Source of the DNA: Methylophilales bacterium LSUCC0135
Lineage (GTDB): Bacteria > Pseudomonadota > Gammaproteobacteria > Burkholderiales > Methylophilaceae
Length of the DNA stretch: 64,000 nucleotides
Reading direction: 5' to 3'
Assembly: GCA_001704575.1 (NCBI GenBank)
Contig: MCAW01000003.1
Location: forward strand, 139,433-203,432
In this document: piece by piece, positions 56,561-64,000 of the stretch
How the letters are laid out: each line of letters opens with the position of its first letter
How positions within the stretch are numbered: the first letter of the stretch is position 1
Translations under genes and position numbers: made by a program
Notes under the pieces: generated by a model
What the model was told of the DNA's origin: nothing
Database searches by the model: none
The model's input: the letters and a program-made list of their open reading frames with translations, nothing else

Positions 56561-56568
56561 ATGCGTAA

Positions 56569-57921
56569 ATGGCAAACATGACGATGACAAACATGACGAA
56601 TGCAGATCTCGTAATCACGGCTAAATGGATAGTCACGGTATCCGGTGATGTGCTGGAGCGCTCGGCTGTTGTGATACATGACGGAAAAATCATCGACATC
56701 CTTGAGCAGGGCAGGCTGTCTGAGCGTTATATTGCGGATATCAGCATGAGTCTGGACGATCATGTGCTGATGCCCGGTCTGATCAATCTGCATACGCATG
56801 CAGCCATGAGCCTGATGCGTGGGCTGGCCGATGATCTGCCGTTGATGACCTGGTTGCAGGATCATATCTGGCCTGCTGAAAAGCAGGTGCTGTCCGAGCG
56901 TTTCGTGCGTGAAGGCAGTTTGCTTGGTTGTGCTGAAATGCTGGCTGGAGGCACGACCTGTTTCGCCGATATGTATTTTTATCCGCATTCGGTAGCGGAG
57001 GCAGTTATGCAGGCGGGCATGCGCGCCAACATAGGCCTGGTCGTGTTGGAGTTTCCGACCAGCTATGCGAGTGATGCCGATGATTATCTGCTCAAAGGGC
57101 TGGAGGCTCGCGACAGATGGCGCAATCATGAATTGTTGACCAGCAGTCTGGCGCCGCATGCTCCATACACGGTCGAAAACCAGAATTTCGAAAAAATCAT
57201 CACATATGCAGAACAGTTGGGTCTGGGAATTCATACGCATCTGCATGAGACCAAAGACGAGATAAGTCAGAGTCTGGAGCGTTTCGGTGTTCGGCCGTTG
57301 CAGCGCCTGGCCAGTCTTGGCCTTTTGGGCCCCGGTTTTCTGGCAGCGCATTGCGTACATCTTGAGCCTGAAGAAATGGAAATGCTTGCTGCATTTGGTT
57401 GCCATGTGGCGCATTGTCCGGCATCCAACCTGAAACTGGCGAGTGGCATTGCGCCGGTGACGGATTTGCTCGGCATTGGCGTCAATATCGGCATCGGCAC
57501 CGATGGCACAGCCAGCAACAACCGGCTCGACATGTTTGCTGAAATGCGTCTGGCAGCATTGCTGGCAAAGGGAACAAGCGGCAACGCCGCAGCCCTGCCG
57601 GCATGGCAGGCGGTGGAAATGGCTACGCTTGGCGCTGCCAGGGCCCTCGGTCTTGATGATAAAATTGGTTCGATCGAAGTTGGCAAGTGTGCCGATTTGA
57701 TTGCCGTCAGAATCGCAGATACACAAACGCTTCCTTGTTACGATCCGGTATCGCATCTGGTTTATGCAGCGGGCCGTGAGCATGTGACGCACACCTGGGT
57801 TGCGGGAGAGTTGCGCTACCAGAAACTTGACGGCCACCAAGGCGTCTATGCCAATATTGAACCCTCTGAACTGAAGGAAATCACGACGGCCTGGCAATCC
57901 AGGCTGTCAGAATTCAAATGA
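56569..57921 (+). CDS. mtaD: Amidohydrolase, probable 5'-methylthioadenosine/S-adenosylhomocysteine deaminase
   Basis: A ~450-residue TRZ/ATZ-type metal-dependent hydrolase. The metal ligands are visible: [13 protein letters not shown] (~75), [10 protein letters not shown] (~222), HCVHLEP (~261) and GTDGTASNN (~307). The family deaminates MTA and SAH to the inosine forms. Its place before ubiG, a SAM-using methyltransferase that releases SAH, fits SAH handling. The start is ambiguous: in-frame ATGs at 56569, 56578, 56584 and 56593 arise from a duplicated 12-mer. It overlaps ubiG by ATGA. Confidence 0.82.
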   Translation: MANMTMTNMTNADLVITAKWIVTVSGDVLERSAVVIHDGKIIDILEQGRLSERYIADISMSLDDHVLMPGLINLHTHAAMSLMRGLADDLPLMTWLQDHIWPAEKQVLSERFVREGSLLGCAEMLAGGTTCFADMYFYPHSVAEAVMQAGMRANIGLVVLEFPTSYASDADDYLLKGLEARDRWRNHELLTSSLAPHAPYTVENQNFEKIITYAEQLGLGIHTHLHETKDEISQSLERFGVRPLQRLASLGLLGPGFLAAHCVHLEPEEMEMLAAFGCHVAHCPASNLKLASGIAPVTDLLGIGVNIGIGTDGTASNNRLDMFAEMRLAALLAKGTSGNAAALPAWQAVEMATLGAARALGLDDKIGSIEVGKCADLIAVRIADTQTLPCYDPVSHLVYAAGREHVTHTWVAGELRYQKLDGHQGVYANIEPSELKEITTAWQSRLSEFK

Positions 57922-58640
57922 CTGCAATCAACAACGAAATGAACAGACAGGAAAACGTCGATCCGGCAGAGTTGCAGAAATTTGCCTCGCTGGCGCACCG
58001 CTGGTGGGATAAAAACAGCGAATTCAAACCCCTGCATGAGATCAATCCGCTACGCCTTGGTTTCATCGGTGCGGTTGCCGATATCAAGGGCAAGCGTGTA
58101 CTGGATGTGGGATGTGGCGGCGGCATATTATCCGAGTCCATGGCCGCGAAAGAGGCTGTGGTGACCGGCATCGATCTCGGTGAAAAGGCGCTGAAGGTGG
58201 CGCAGTTGCACAGTCTTGAAACCGTCATCAAGGTCGATTATCGTCTGATTTCCGTAGAGGCGCTGGCAGATGAAATGCCGGGGCATTTTGATGTTGTCAC
58301 CTGCATGGAAATGCTTGAACATGTGCCGGATCCGGCGGCCGTGATCGACGCCTGTGCCAGACTGGTAAAGCCCGGCGGTCATGTGTTTTTCTCAACCATT
58401 AACCGCAACCCCAAGGCCTATCTCCTTGCAGTCATCGGCGCAGAATATGTCCTTAACATGTTGCCGCGTGGCACGCACGAGTACGAGAAATTCATCAAGC
58501 CGTCCGAACTTTCTTCCTGGGCACGCCGCAGCGGCCTGACAGTATCAGGATTGAAGGGCATGAGCTATAACCCCTTGAGTAAGCGCTACTGGCTTGGAGA
58601 CGACGTTTCCGTCAATTATCTTGTCCATGCAGTCAAATAG
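57918..58640 (+). CDS. ubiG: Ubiquinone biosynthesis O-methyltransferase UbiG
   Basis: A 240-residue SAM methyltransferase that acts twice in ubiquinone synthesis. The N-terminal [24 protein letters not shown] (~23-46) is diagnostic for UbiG/Coq3. The SAM loop is [12 protein letters not shown] (~60), and [13 protein letters not shown] (~122) follows. The length equals that of E. coli UbiG. It overlaps the deaminase stop and is followed by gph, a common beta- and gammaproteobacterial trio. Confidence 0.96.
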   Translation: MTAINNEMNRQENVDPAELQKFASLAHRWWDKNSEFKPLHEINPLRLGFIGAVADIKGKRVLDVGCGGGILSESMAAKEAVVTGIDLGEKALKVAQLHSLETVIKVDYRLISVEALADEMPGHFDVVTCMEMLEHVPDPAAVIDACARLVKPGGHVFFSTINRNPKAYLLAVIGAEYVLNMLPRGTHEYEKFIKPSELSSWARRSGLTVSGLKGMSYNPLSKRYWLGDDVSVNYLVHAVK

Positions 58641-58670
58641 AAGTTGCATGCGCAGTTTGCCGGGGTTGAT

Positions 58671-59318
58671 GTGAGTCGCATGATACTTTTTGATCTGGAT
58701 GGCACGCTGGTCGATACTGCCCCAGACCTCGGCCTGGCATTGAACATGCAGCGCGAGCGGCACGGCTTACCGCCTTTATCGCAAGCGGCCATACGCCCTT
58801 ATGCCTCACATGGTTCAAAAGGGCTGCTGTCGGTCGGCTTCGGCTTGACCCCGGAAGACCGGCAGTTTGCTGAAATGCGCGAGGAGTACCTTGTGCTCTA
58901 CGATGAAGTGTTTACCCGTTCTCCAAGGCTGTTCGAAGGTGTTGCCGAAACGCTGGCAGTCATTGAGGGCAGAAAAATTCCCTGGGGTATTGTCACCAAC
59001 AAGCCGCGGCGCTTCTCTGCGCCACTTATTCATGCCATGCAGCTGGAACCGAGAATCAGCTGCCTGGTCTGCGGCGATGATGCGGTTCGCCCCAAACCTT
59101 ATCCGGATACCTTGCTGATGGCCTGCAAGATGACCGATAGTGATGCGGCTACTTGCATGTATGTGGGTGACGCCGAACGCGACATTCAGGCAGGCAGGGC
59201 GGCTGGCATGAAAACCGTCGTGGCCTTGTTCGGTTATATTGACGCGACGGACAAACCTGCGGAATGGGGGGCTGATGTGATGATCGCGCAGCCTGAGGAA
59301 TTGCTCGCGCTGATTTAG
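58671..59318 (+). CDS. gph: Phosphoglycolate phosphatase Gph (HAD family)
   Basis: A 215-residue HAD hydrolase. Motif I FDLDGTLVDTAPDL (~6) carries the nucleophile Asp; motif II IVTNK (~110), the Lys in RPKPYPD and motif IV YVGDAERDIQAGR (~164) complete the active site. It clears 2-phosphoglycolate. The start is taken as GTG 58671 behind CGGGG; ATG 58680, three codons later, is the alternative, and TTG 58644 is less likely. It converges with recR. Confidence 0.87.
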   Translation: MSRMILFDLDGTLVDTAPDLGLALNMQRERHGLPPLSQAAIRPYASHGSKGLLSVGFGLTPEDRQFAEMREEYLVLYDEVFTRSPRLFEGVAETLAVIEGRKIPWGIVTNKPRRFSAPLIHAMQLEPRISCLVCGDDAVRPKPYPDTLLMACKMTDSDAATCMYVGDAERDIQAGRAAGMKTVVALFGYIDATDKPAEWGADVMIAQPEELLALI

Positions 59319-59355
59319 TACGGTACGCAGCGGCAGAGCTTGCTGATGCTGTCCG

Positions 59356-59955
59356 TTATTTGACGTTTCTGCGCTCCATCATGGCCTGCGCAAGGGTTCC
59401 GCTGTCGACATGTTCGATTTCACCGCCCATGGGCAAGCCTCTGGCGATACGGCTTACCTTGAGGCCGCGCGCCTTCAGCAGTTCGCTGACATAATGCGCG
59501 GTTGCTTCGCCTTCCACCGTGTAATTGGTGGCCAGAATCACTTCCTGTACTACACCATCCAGCGCGCGCTTGACCAGTTTGTCCAGATGGATTTCCCTGG
59601 GGCCGACACCATCAAGCGGTGACAAGCGCCCCATCAGTACGAAATACATGCCCTGATAAGCCTGCGTCTGTTCCAGCATCATCAGATCGGTCGGCATTTC
59701 GACCACGCAAAGCTGGCTGGCATCGCGTTTCTCTGAAGCGCACAGCGGGCAGGTGGGCTGTTCGCTGAAGTTGTTGCAAAGGTTGCAATGGCTGACAACT
59801 TCAAGCGCGCGATTGAGCGATAGCGCCAGATGGCTGGCACCCTTGCGGTCTCGTTGCAGCAGGTGGTAAGCCATGCGCAGCGCCGATTTCGGCCCTACGC
59901 CAGGCAAACAGCGCAAAGCCTCGACCAGTTGTTCAAGGGCGGGCGGGTTACGCAT
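59356..59955 (-). CDS. recR: Recombination mediator RecR
   Basis: A 199-residue protein, full length for RecR. It has a helix-hairpin-helix ([20 protein letters not shown], ~15-34), a zinc finger [16 protein letters not shown] (~57-72), and a Toprim domain with [14 protein letters not shown] (~84). It works with RecF/RecO to load RecA at gaps. It is the last gene of the dnaX-ybaB-recR operon on the minus strand. Confidence 0.96.
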   Translation of the reverse strand: MRNPPALEQLVEALRCLPGVGPKSALRMAYHLLQRDRKGASHLALSLNRALEVVSHCNLCNNFSEQPTCPLCASEKRDASQLCVVEMPTDLMMLEQTQAYQGMYFVLMGRLSPLDGVGPREIHLDKLVKRALDGVVQEVILATNYTVEGEATAHYVSELLKARGLKVSRIARGLPMGGEIEHVDSGTLAQAMMERRNVK

Positions 59956-59976
59956 GGAGATTCGCTGGCAGCCTGT

Positions 59977-60288
59977 TTAAAACGGCAGTTTCATGCCAGC
60001 CGGCATCAGACCGCTCATGCGCTGCTGGGAAGTCGACTCTGCCTTGCTGACGGCATCGTTCAAGGCAATCACCAGCAGATCTTCCAGCATTTCCTTGTCG
60101 TCACCCATCAGGCTGTCGTCTATGCTGATACGCTTGACTTCGTTTCTGCAGGTCATGGTGACCTTGACCATACCTGAACCGGCCTGACCCTCGACCTCCA
60201 CGCTTGCCAGTTCAGCCTGCGCGCGCTTGAGATTTTCCTGCATTTGCTGGGCCTGTTTCATCAGATTGCCCATGCCGCCTTTCATCAT
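59977..60288 (-). CDS. YbaB/EbfC nucleoid-associated protein
   Basis: A 103-residue DNA-binding protein of the YbaB family. A Met/Gln-rich coiled helix ([22 protein letters not shown]) leads into the beta core [28 protein letters not shown], with a Met/Pro-containing tail. It forms dimers that coat DNA without strong sequence choice. It lies between dnaX and recR, as in most Proteobacteria. Confidence 0.94.
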   Translation of the reverse strand: MMKGGMGNLMKQAQQMQENLKRAQAELASVEVEGQAGSGMVKVTMTCRNEVKRISIDDSLMGDDKEMLEDLLVIALNDAVSKAESTSQQRMSGLMPAGMKLPF

Positions 60289-60309
60289 TTGCTTTCTCCT
60301 GACTATTTG

Positions 60310-62028
60310 TTACTGAATCGGTTTGATGCTGGAAGGAATGATCTGTGCGCCGAAGTCGCGCACCAATGCTTGCACGAACTGATCTTCGCGTATTGCCGTT
60401 TCCGCTGCCGATTGGATTTCAGCTTTTTCCTGGCTGATCTGCTCCGCCGGTGTGTTGGCTGTGCCGCCGACTTCAAAATGCAACTTGATATTCTTGCCGA
60501 AATGCTGCGTCAGCGCGGCGCGCAGTTTTTCCTGATAACTCTGATCCAGCAGGTGTTTGTGTGCTTCGGGTACCAGCAGATAAAAGTTGTGCGCATCATG
60601 GCGCAGCAGTTCGCAGTTCTGCGCCAATGCGCGGGCCAGCCCCAGCTTCAGCGCATCCACCAGCCGCCGCCAGTTGCCATCGAAAGCGGGCATTTCGAGT
60701 TCAGCCGCTGGTTCGGGATCGGGTGTGACAGGTTTTTCTTCGATGGACTTAGGGAGGGGGGCTGCGGATTCGGCTTCAGCGCTGTCCGGCGCAGGGGTAT
60801 CTGCAATCGGAGGCGGGGGCGTCTTCGGTGGATTTGCAATAGATCTTCTTATTCCGGCTTCGGCTACTCCGGCCGCTTCCGGCGCCACGCCGGGGACGGT
60901 TCGGGGTGAATTTCCGGCTGGCTTGTTGGTGGCGTCGTTCTGGTCTGACGGCATGAATGCCAGCATGCGTAGCAGCGACATACTGAACCCGGCGAAGTCG
61001 TCGGGCGCCAGGCTGATATCACGGCGCCCCAACAATGCGATCTGATAAAACAGCTGCACCTGTTCTGCGCTGAGTGTTTGCGCGAGTCGGATCAATCTTG
61101 CATATTCCGGCAGTTCTTGCGACAGGTTGCCGGGTGCAGTCTGGCAAACGGCAATTTGGTAAAGCAGGCTGGCAAGGTCGCCGAGCGCAGCTTCGAACGA
61201 GAGACTGCGCTGCTCCATTTGCCGGGCATATTCCAGCAGACTGTTGCCATCCTGGCTGGCCAGGCTATCGAGCAGGTCGAACAGATAGCTCTGATCGATT
61301 GCACCGAGCATGGCGCGCACTTCATTATCGCGCACCTCACTTCCGCCGTATGCGATTGCCTGATCCAGCAGCGACAGCGCATCGCGCATGCTGCCGTTGG
61401 CAGCCCGTGCGACCAGTTGCAGGGCAACGCTATCGTATGGAATGTTTTCCTGAGCGAGGATGGATTGCAAATGCTCGCTGATGCCACTGGCTGACATCTG
61501 GCGCAGATTGAACTGCAGGCAGCGTGACAGAACCGTGACCGGGACTTTTTGCGGGTCGGTGGTTGCCAGAATGAACTTGACGTGCGCGGGCGGTTCTTCA
61601 AGGGTCTTCAGCATGGCGTTGAACGCGTGTCCGGTCAGCTGATGCACTTCGTCCAGCATGTAGACTTTGTAACGCCCTTGTGTCGGTGCATAGACCGCTT
61701 TTTCAAGCAAAGCCGTCATGTCATCGACGCCGCGGTTGGAAGCGGCATCCATCTCGACGTAATCAATGAAGCTGCCCTGGTCGATGGCGATACAGGCCGA
61801 ACAGCGGCCGCAGGGTTTCGAGCTTATACCTGCTTCACAGTTGAGCGACTTTGCCAGAATTCTGGAGAGCGTGGTTTTGCCGACACCACGCGTGCCGGTG
61901 AAGAGATAAGCGTGATGCAGACGTTGCTGGTCAAGCGCATTGCTGAGCGCACGCACGACATGGTCCTGACCGACCAGCGTTTCAAACGATTTTGGACGCC
62001 ATTTTCGAGCCAGAACCTGATAACTCAT
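60310..62028 (-). CDS. dnaX: DNA polymerase III subunit tau/gamma
   Basis: A 572-residue clamp-loader ATPase. Walker A GTRGVGKTTLS (~45), the zinc module CEAGISSKPCGRCSAC (~64-79), DEVHQLTGHAF (~126) and the sensor-1 segment are intact. A Pro/Ala-rich linker (~370-450) leads to the tau C-terminal domain that contacts helicase and polymerase. I searched the linker region for an A-AAA-AAG slippery site and saw none, only a C6 run near base 60758, so a shorter gamma form is not supported by a classic frameshift signal. It is the first protein gene after ffs on this strand. Confidence 0.95.
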   Translation of the reverse strand: MSYQVLARKWRPKSFETLVGQDHVVRALSNALDQQRLHHAYLFTGTRGVGKTTLSRILAKSLNCEAGISSKPCGRCSACIAIDQGSFIDYVEMDAASNRGVDDMTALLEKAVYAPTQGRYKVYMLDEVHQLTGHAFNAMLKTLEEPPAHVKFILATTDPQKVPVTVLSRCLQFNLRQMSASGISEHLQSILAQENIPYDSVALQLVARAANGSMRDALSLLDQAIAYGGSEVRDNEVRAMLGAIDQSYLFDLLDSLASQDGNSLLEYARQMEQRSLSFEAALGDLASLLYQIAVCQTAPGNLSQELPEYARLIRLAQTLSAEQVQLFYQIALLGRRDISLAPDDFAGFSMSLLRMLAFMPSDQNDATNKPAGNSPRTVPGVAPEAAGVAEAGIRRSIANPPKTPPPPIADTPAPDSAEAESAAPLPKSIEEKPVTPDPEPAAELEMPAFDGNWRRLVDALKLGLARALAQNCELLRHDAHNFYLLVPEAHKHLLDQSYQEKLRAALTQHFGKNIKLHFEVGGTANTPAEQISQEKAEIQSAAETAIREDQFVQALVRDFGAQIIPSSIKPIQ

Positions 62029-62143
62029 ATTGACAGAAGCCTCTGATCAGGAGATTGAGAATTTGTATGCAACGTCTGTACTCCAGCTCAAAACATGGCC
62101 CAAGCCTAAGCCGCATCCAGCTTTAAACGCTCTGAAAAAGAAG

Positions 62144-62239
62144 GGGCGAGCCTAACCCCCGGCACTTGCTTCGATAGTTGTGGCTGCTTCCTTCCGGACC
62201 TGACCAGGTTGGCTACCTTGCAATGCGGGGAGGCCCGCC
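62144..62239 (-). ncRNA. ffs: Signal recognition particle 4.5S RNA
   Basis: Read on the minus strand, the RNA contains the universal SRP core GGTCAGGTCCGGAAGGAAGC with its apical GGAA loop and the asymmetric internal loop. The ends pair: GGCGGGCCT (5') with AGGCTCGCC (3'). The RNA is about 96 bases, a typical bacterial short form. A CTTCTTTTTC tract follows the 3' end as terminator. A TAAAAT box sits at about -10 (62247-62252). It lies 115 bases upstream of dnaX. Confidence 0.95.
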
Positions 62240-62246
62240 TTGATGT

Positions 62247-62252
62247 ATTTTA
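62247..62252 (-). promoter_or_regulatory. -10 box of ffs
   Basis: On the minus strand, GGGGTAAAATACATCAAGG places TAAAAT seven bases before the first paired base of 4.5S RNA. A clear -35 is not visible. Confidence 0.5.
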
Positions 62253-62353
62253 CCCCAAAACTGGCGCCAGCCGCATGTATGCGCAATACGAAAATTCTCT
62301 GCATTCCGGTTTGGTAACGGACAATAGTTGCGCTATAATCCCGCCTCCAAACC

Positions 62354-62443
62354 GGAGAGGTGGATGAGTGGTTTAAGTCACCACCCTGGAAAGGTGGCAC
62401 AGGGGCAACTCTGTCGAGGGTTCGAATCCCTCCCTCTCCGCCA
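62354..62443 (+). tRNA. tRNA-Ser (anticodon GGA)
   Basis: The 90-base cloverleaf has acceptor arms GGAGAGG/CCTCTCC, an anticodon stem CCACC/GGTGG with loop CTGGAAA (anticodon GGA at 62388-62390), and a long variable arm typical of serine tRNA. The T-arm is GAGGG-TTCGAAT-CCCTC, and CCA is encoded. It reads UCC/UCU codons. It is divergent from ffs. Confidence 0.97.
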
Positions 62444-62552
62444 AGATTTTCGTATACAGCATACTCAGTCTCGCCAATTTTTTCAGGCAGTTTACTTAGC
62501 ATCCTGCTCGCTGTCGTCTTGTAACTATCTTCACGTAATATGATTAACATGA

Positions 62553-63914
62553 ATGAGTTGCATGGACGATTTTGATCTAATGAGGCATGACGAATCTCAG
62601 GATGTCAGTCTTAAAGAGGCTTTCTGGTACTGGCTCAAGCTGGGCTTCATCAGTTTTGGAGGCCCGGCCGGGCAGATCGCCATCATGCATCACGATCTGG
62701 TCGAGAAAAAACACTGGATATCCGAAAAACGGTTTCTGCATGCACTGAACTACTGCATGTTGTTGCCCGGGCCGGAAGCCCAGCAACTGGCTACCTACAT
62801 CGGCTGGCTGCTGCACCGTACCTGGGGTGGCATCATTGCGGGTGGGCTCTTCGTGTTGCCGTCGCTGTTGATTCTGATTCTGCTGACGTGGATATATCTG
62901 AGTTACGGTCATCTGCCACAGATTGCCGGTGCACTTTATGGCATCAAGCCGGCGGTCGTCGGCATCGTGCTGTTTGCCGCATACAGAATCGGCTCACGCG
63001 TGCTGAAACACCCGATTCTCTGGATACTTTCTGTCGCCGCCTTCATCGCGGTGGCCGGGTTTTCCGTGCCTTTCCCTTATGTGATATTGAGTGCCGCAAT
63101 CCTGGGCTATGCCGGCAGCCGTATCCGGCCTGCCATTTTCAGCCATGCAGCCAGTGCAGGTGCACAAGTGGAGTCATCCAGCAAAGCCATCATCGGCGAT
63201 CATACGCCGACGCCTGATCATGCTGTTTTTCGCTGGCCGCATTTTTTCCGCTTGCTGGCAGCGGGCTTTGCGATCTGGGCGCTGGCGTTCGGCCTGTTGA
63301 TCTGGTTGTTCGGCTGGCAAGCCACGCTGACACAAATGGGCTGGTTCTTTACCAAGGCGGCTTTGCTTACTTTCGGCGGCGCCTATGCGGTGCTACCTTA
63401 TGTCAATGAAGCTGCCGTACAGACGTACGCATGGCTGACGCCGGGGCAAATGATGGACGGTCTCGCGCTTGGCGAGTCGACCCCTGGGCCGTTGATCATG
63501 CTGGTAGCTTTCGTTGGATTTGTCGGCGGCTGGACCCAGCAGATTTTCGGCAGCGACAGTCTGTTTCTGGCCGGTGCGCTGGCAGCCTGTGTCGCGACAT
63601 TCTTTACCTTTCTGCCTTCATTCCTGTTTATCTTCATCGGTGCGCCTTTCATTGAATCTTCGCATGGCAATCTCAAGTTCAGCGCACCGCTGACAGGCAT
63701 CACGGCGGCCATTGTCGGTGTCATTTTCAATCTGGCACTGTACTTTGCCTATCACGTCATCTGGCCTGCAGGTTGGGCTGACAAGCTGGATCTTTTTTCA
63801 CTGATGGCAACCCTGGCAGCCTTGACAGGTCTGTTTTATTACAAGATCGGCATATTGCGTCTCATCGGTGGCTTTGCTCTGGCGGGCATTGCTAATCATG
63901 CCTTGCTGGCTTGA
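62553..63914 (+). CDS. chrA: Chromate transporter ChrA, two-domain type
   Basis: A 453-residue CHR-family membrane protein with two homologous halves. The first has FWYWLKLGFISFGGPAGQIA (~24-43) and the second FFTKAALLTFGGAYAVLPYV (~267-286). About 10-12 hydrophobic segments are visible. It is the long-chain form that exports chromate in resistant bacteria; sulfate-related roles are possible in strains without resistance. The start is ATG 62553, with ATG 62562 an alternative. It stands alone behind tRNA-Ser with no chrB regulator. Confidence 0.9.
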   Translation: MSCMDDFDLMRHDESQDVSLKEAFWYWLKLGFISFGGPAGQIAIMHHDLVEKKHWISEKRFLHALNYCMLLPGPEAQQLATYIGWLLHRTWGGIIAGGLFVLPSLLILILLTWIYLSYGHLPQIAGALYGIKPAVVGIVLFAAYRIGSRVLKHPILWILSVAAFIAVAGFSVPFPYVILSAAILGYAGSRIRPAIFSHAASAGAQVESSSKAIIGDHTPTPDHAVFRWPHFFRLLAAGFAIWALAFGLLIWLFGWQATLTQMGWFFTKAALLTFGGAYAVLPYVNEAAVQTYAWLTPGQMMDGLALGESTPGPLIMLVAFVGFVGGWTQQIFGSDSLFLAGALAACVATFFTFLPSFLFIFIGAPFIESSHGNLKFSAPLTGITAAIVGVIFNLALYFAYHVIWPAGWADKLDLFSLMATLAALTGLFYYKIGILRLIGGFALAGIANHALLA

Positions 63915-63990
63915 ACACCCGCTAAAACAGACTTGATTTTATTTCCCCGGAGATTCACGATAGGCACGTAACACTGAAAAAAAAGGAAAC

Positions 63991-64000
63991 ATGACAAAAA
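63991..64000 (+). CDS. Possible start of a further gene (cut by window edge)
   Basis: AAAGGAAAC before ATGACAAAAA has the look of a ribosome site and start codon. Only three codons (MTK) are visible, so no product can be named. Confidence 0.3.

Noticed and set aside
56353-57897. 514-codon frame antisense to the OmpA tail and the deaminase
   Set aside because: It crosses a strong terminator and two well-supported genes and has no domain signature.
62152-62550. 132-codon minus-strand frame containing GGEGGIRTLD
   Set aside because: It is the antisense translation of the tRNA-Ser gene and runs into 4.5S RNA. The GGEGGIRTLD string is a well-known artefact of serine tRNA loci.
62354-63914. tRNA-Ser plus chrA as an integrated genomic island
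   Set aside because: No duplicated tRNA 3' end, integrase or shift in base composition is visible in the 1.6 kb available.

Overview
The window reads as an ordinary, densely packed stretch of a betaproteobacterial chromosome, most like a methylotroph of the Methylophilaceae/Nitrosomonadales type. Three things point that way: the gene neighbourhoods (gyrA-serC-pheA-hisC; hfq-hflX-hflK-hflC-DUF2065-hisZ-purA; an amidohydrolase-ubiG-gph cluster; recR-ybaB-dnaX-ffs), a complete PQQ operon, and a four-gene block resembling tetrahydromethanopterin/methanofuran cofactor biosynthesis. The methylotroph label is an inference: no methanol dehydrogenase, fae, mch or fhc gene lies in the window.

Layout. 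1-4.3 kb: the end of a PAS-GAF-PAS-GGDEF-EAL signalling protein, then dhaL-dhaK. 4.3-8.2 kb: the GTPase rbgA, a methyltransferase and nnr, flanked by three kinds of intergenic repeat. 8.2-14.1 kb: hrpA, a small DUF1161 protein, and a CobW GTPase overlapping a Zur-like regulator. 14.2-18.4 kb: an RNase II-type nuclease, a spermidine-synthase-like protein, rlmL and a MazG-type hydrolase, tightly coupled. 18.4-20.7 kb: a photolyase/cryptochrome divergent from a LexA-sized self-cleaving S24 protein. 20.9-28.0 kb: gyrA, serC, pheA, hisC, aroG. 28.1-31.5 kb: pqqABCDE, with a 23-residue pqqA and a hairpin after it. 31.6-34.4 kb: a drug-efflux MFS, a methyltransferase and fdxA. 34.5-41.8 kb: an assimilatory sulfate reduction operon (TSUP permease, cysI, DUF934, cysH, cysD, cysN), divergent from cysB. 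41.8-45.6 kb: a DUF302 protein, a HerA-like ATPase and gltX. 45.8-52.1 kb: hfq to purA. 52.1-55.4 kb: the flavoprotein, DHPS-like, DUF447-like and mfnB block. 55.4-59.3 kb: an OmpA-type porin, an SAH/MTA deaminase-like enzyme, ubiG and gph. 59.4-62.2 kb: recR, ybaB, dnaX and 4.5S RNA, on the minus strand. 62.35-64 kb: tRNA-Ser(GGA), chrA, and possibly the first codons of another gene.

How the genes fit together. The sulfur operon is self-consistent. CysDN makes APS, a [4Fe-4S]-type CysH reduces APS directly (no APS kinase is seen), and a siroheme CysI reduces sulfite, with CysB as the likely regulator. PQQ plus the pterin/furan cofactor block would serve periplasmic alcohol oxidation and formaldehyde oxidation. 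The serC/pheA/hisC/aroG run feeds serine and aromatic amino acids.

The best candidates for something under-described are the LexA-geometry S24 protein with a non-LexA N-terminus and an operator-like palindrome at its start codon, the atypical photolyase beside it, and the C1-cofactor block downstream of purA.
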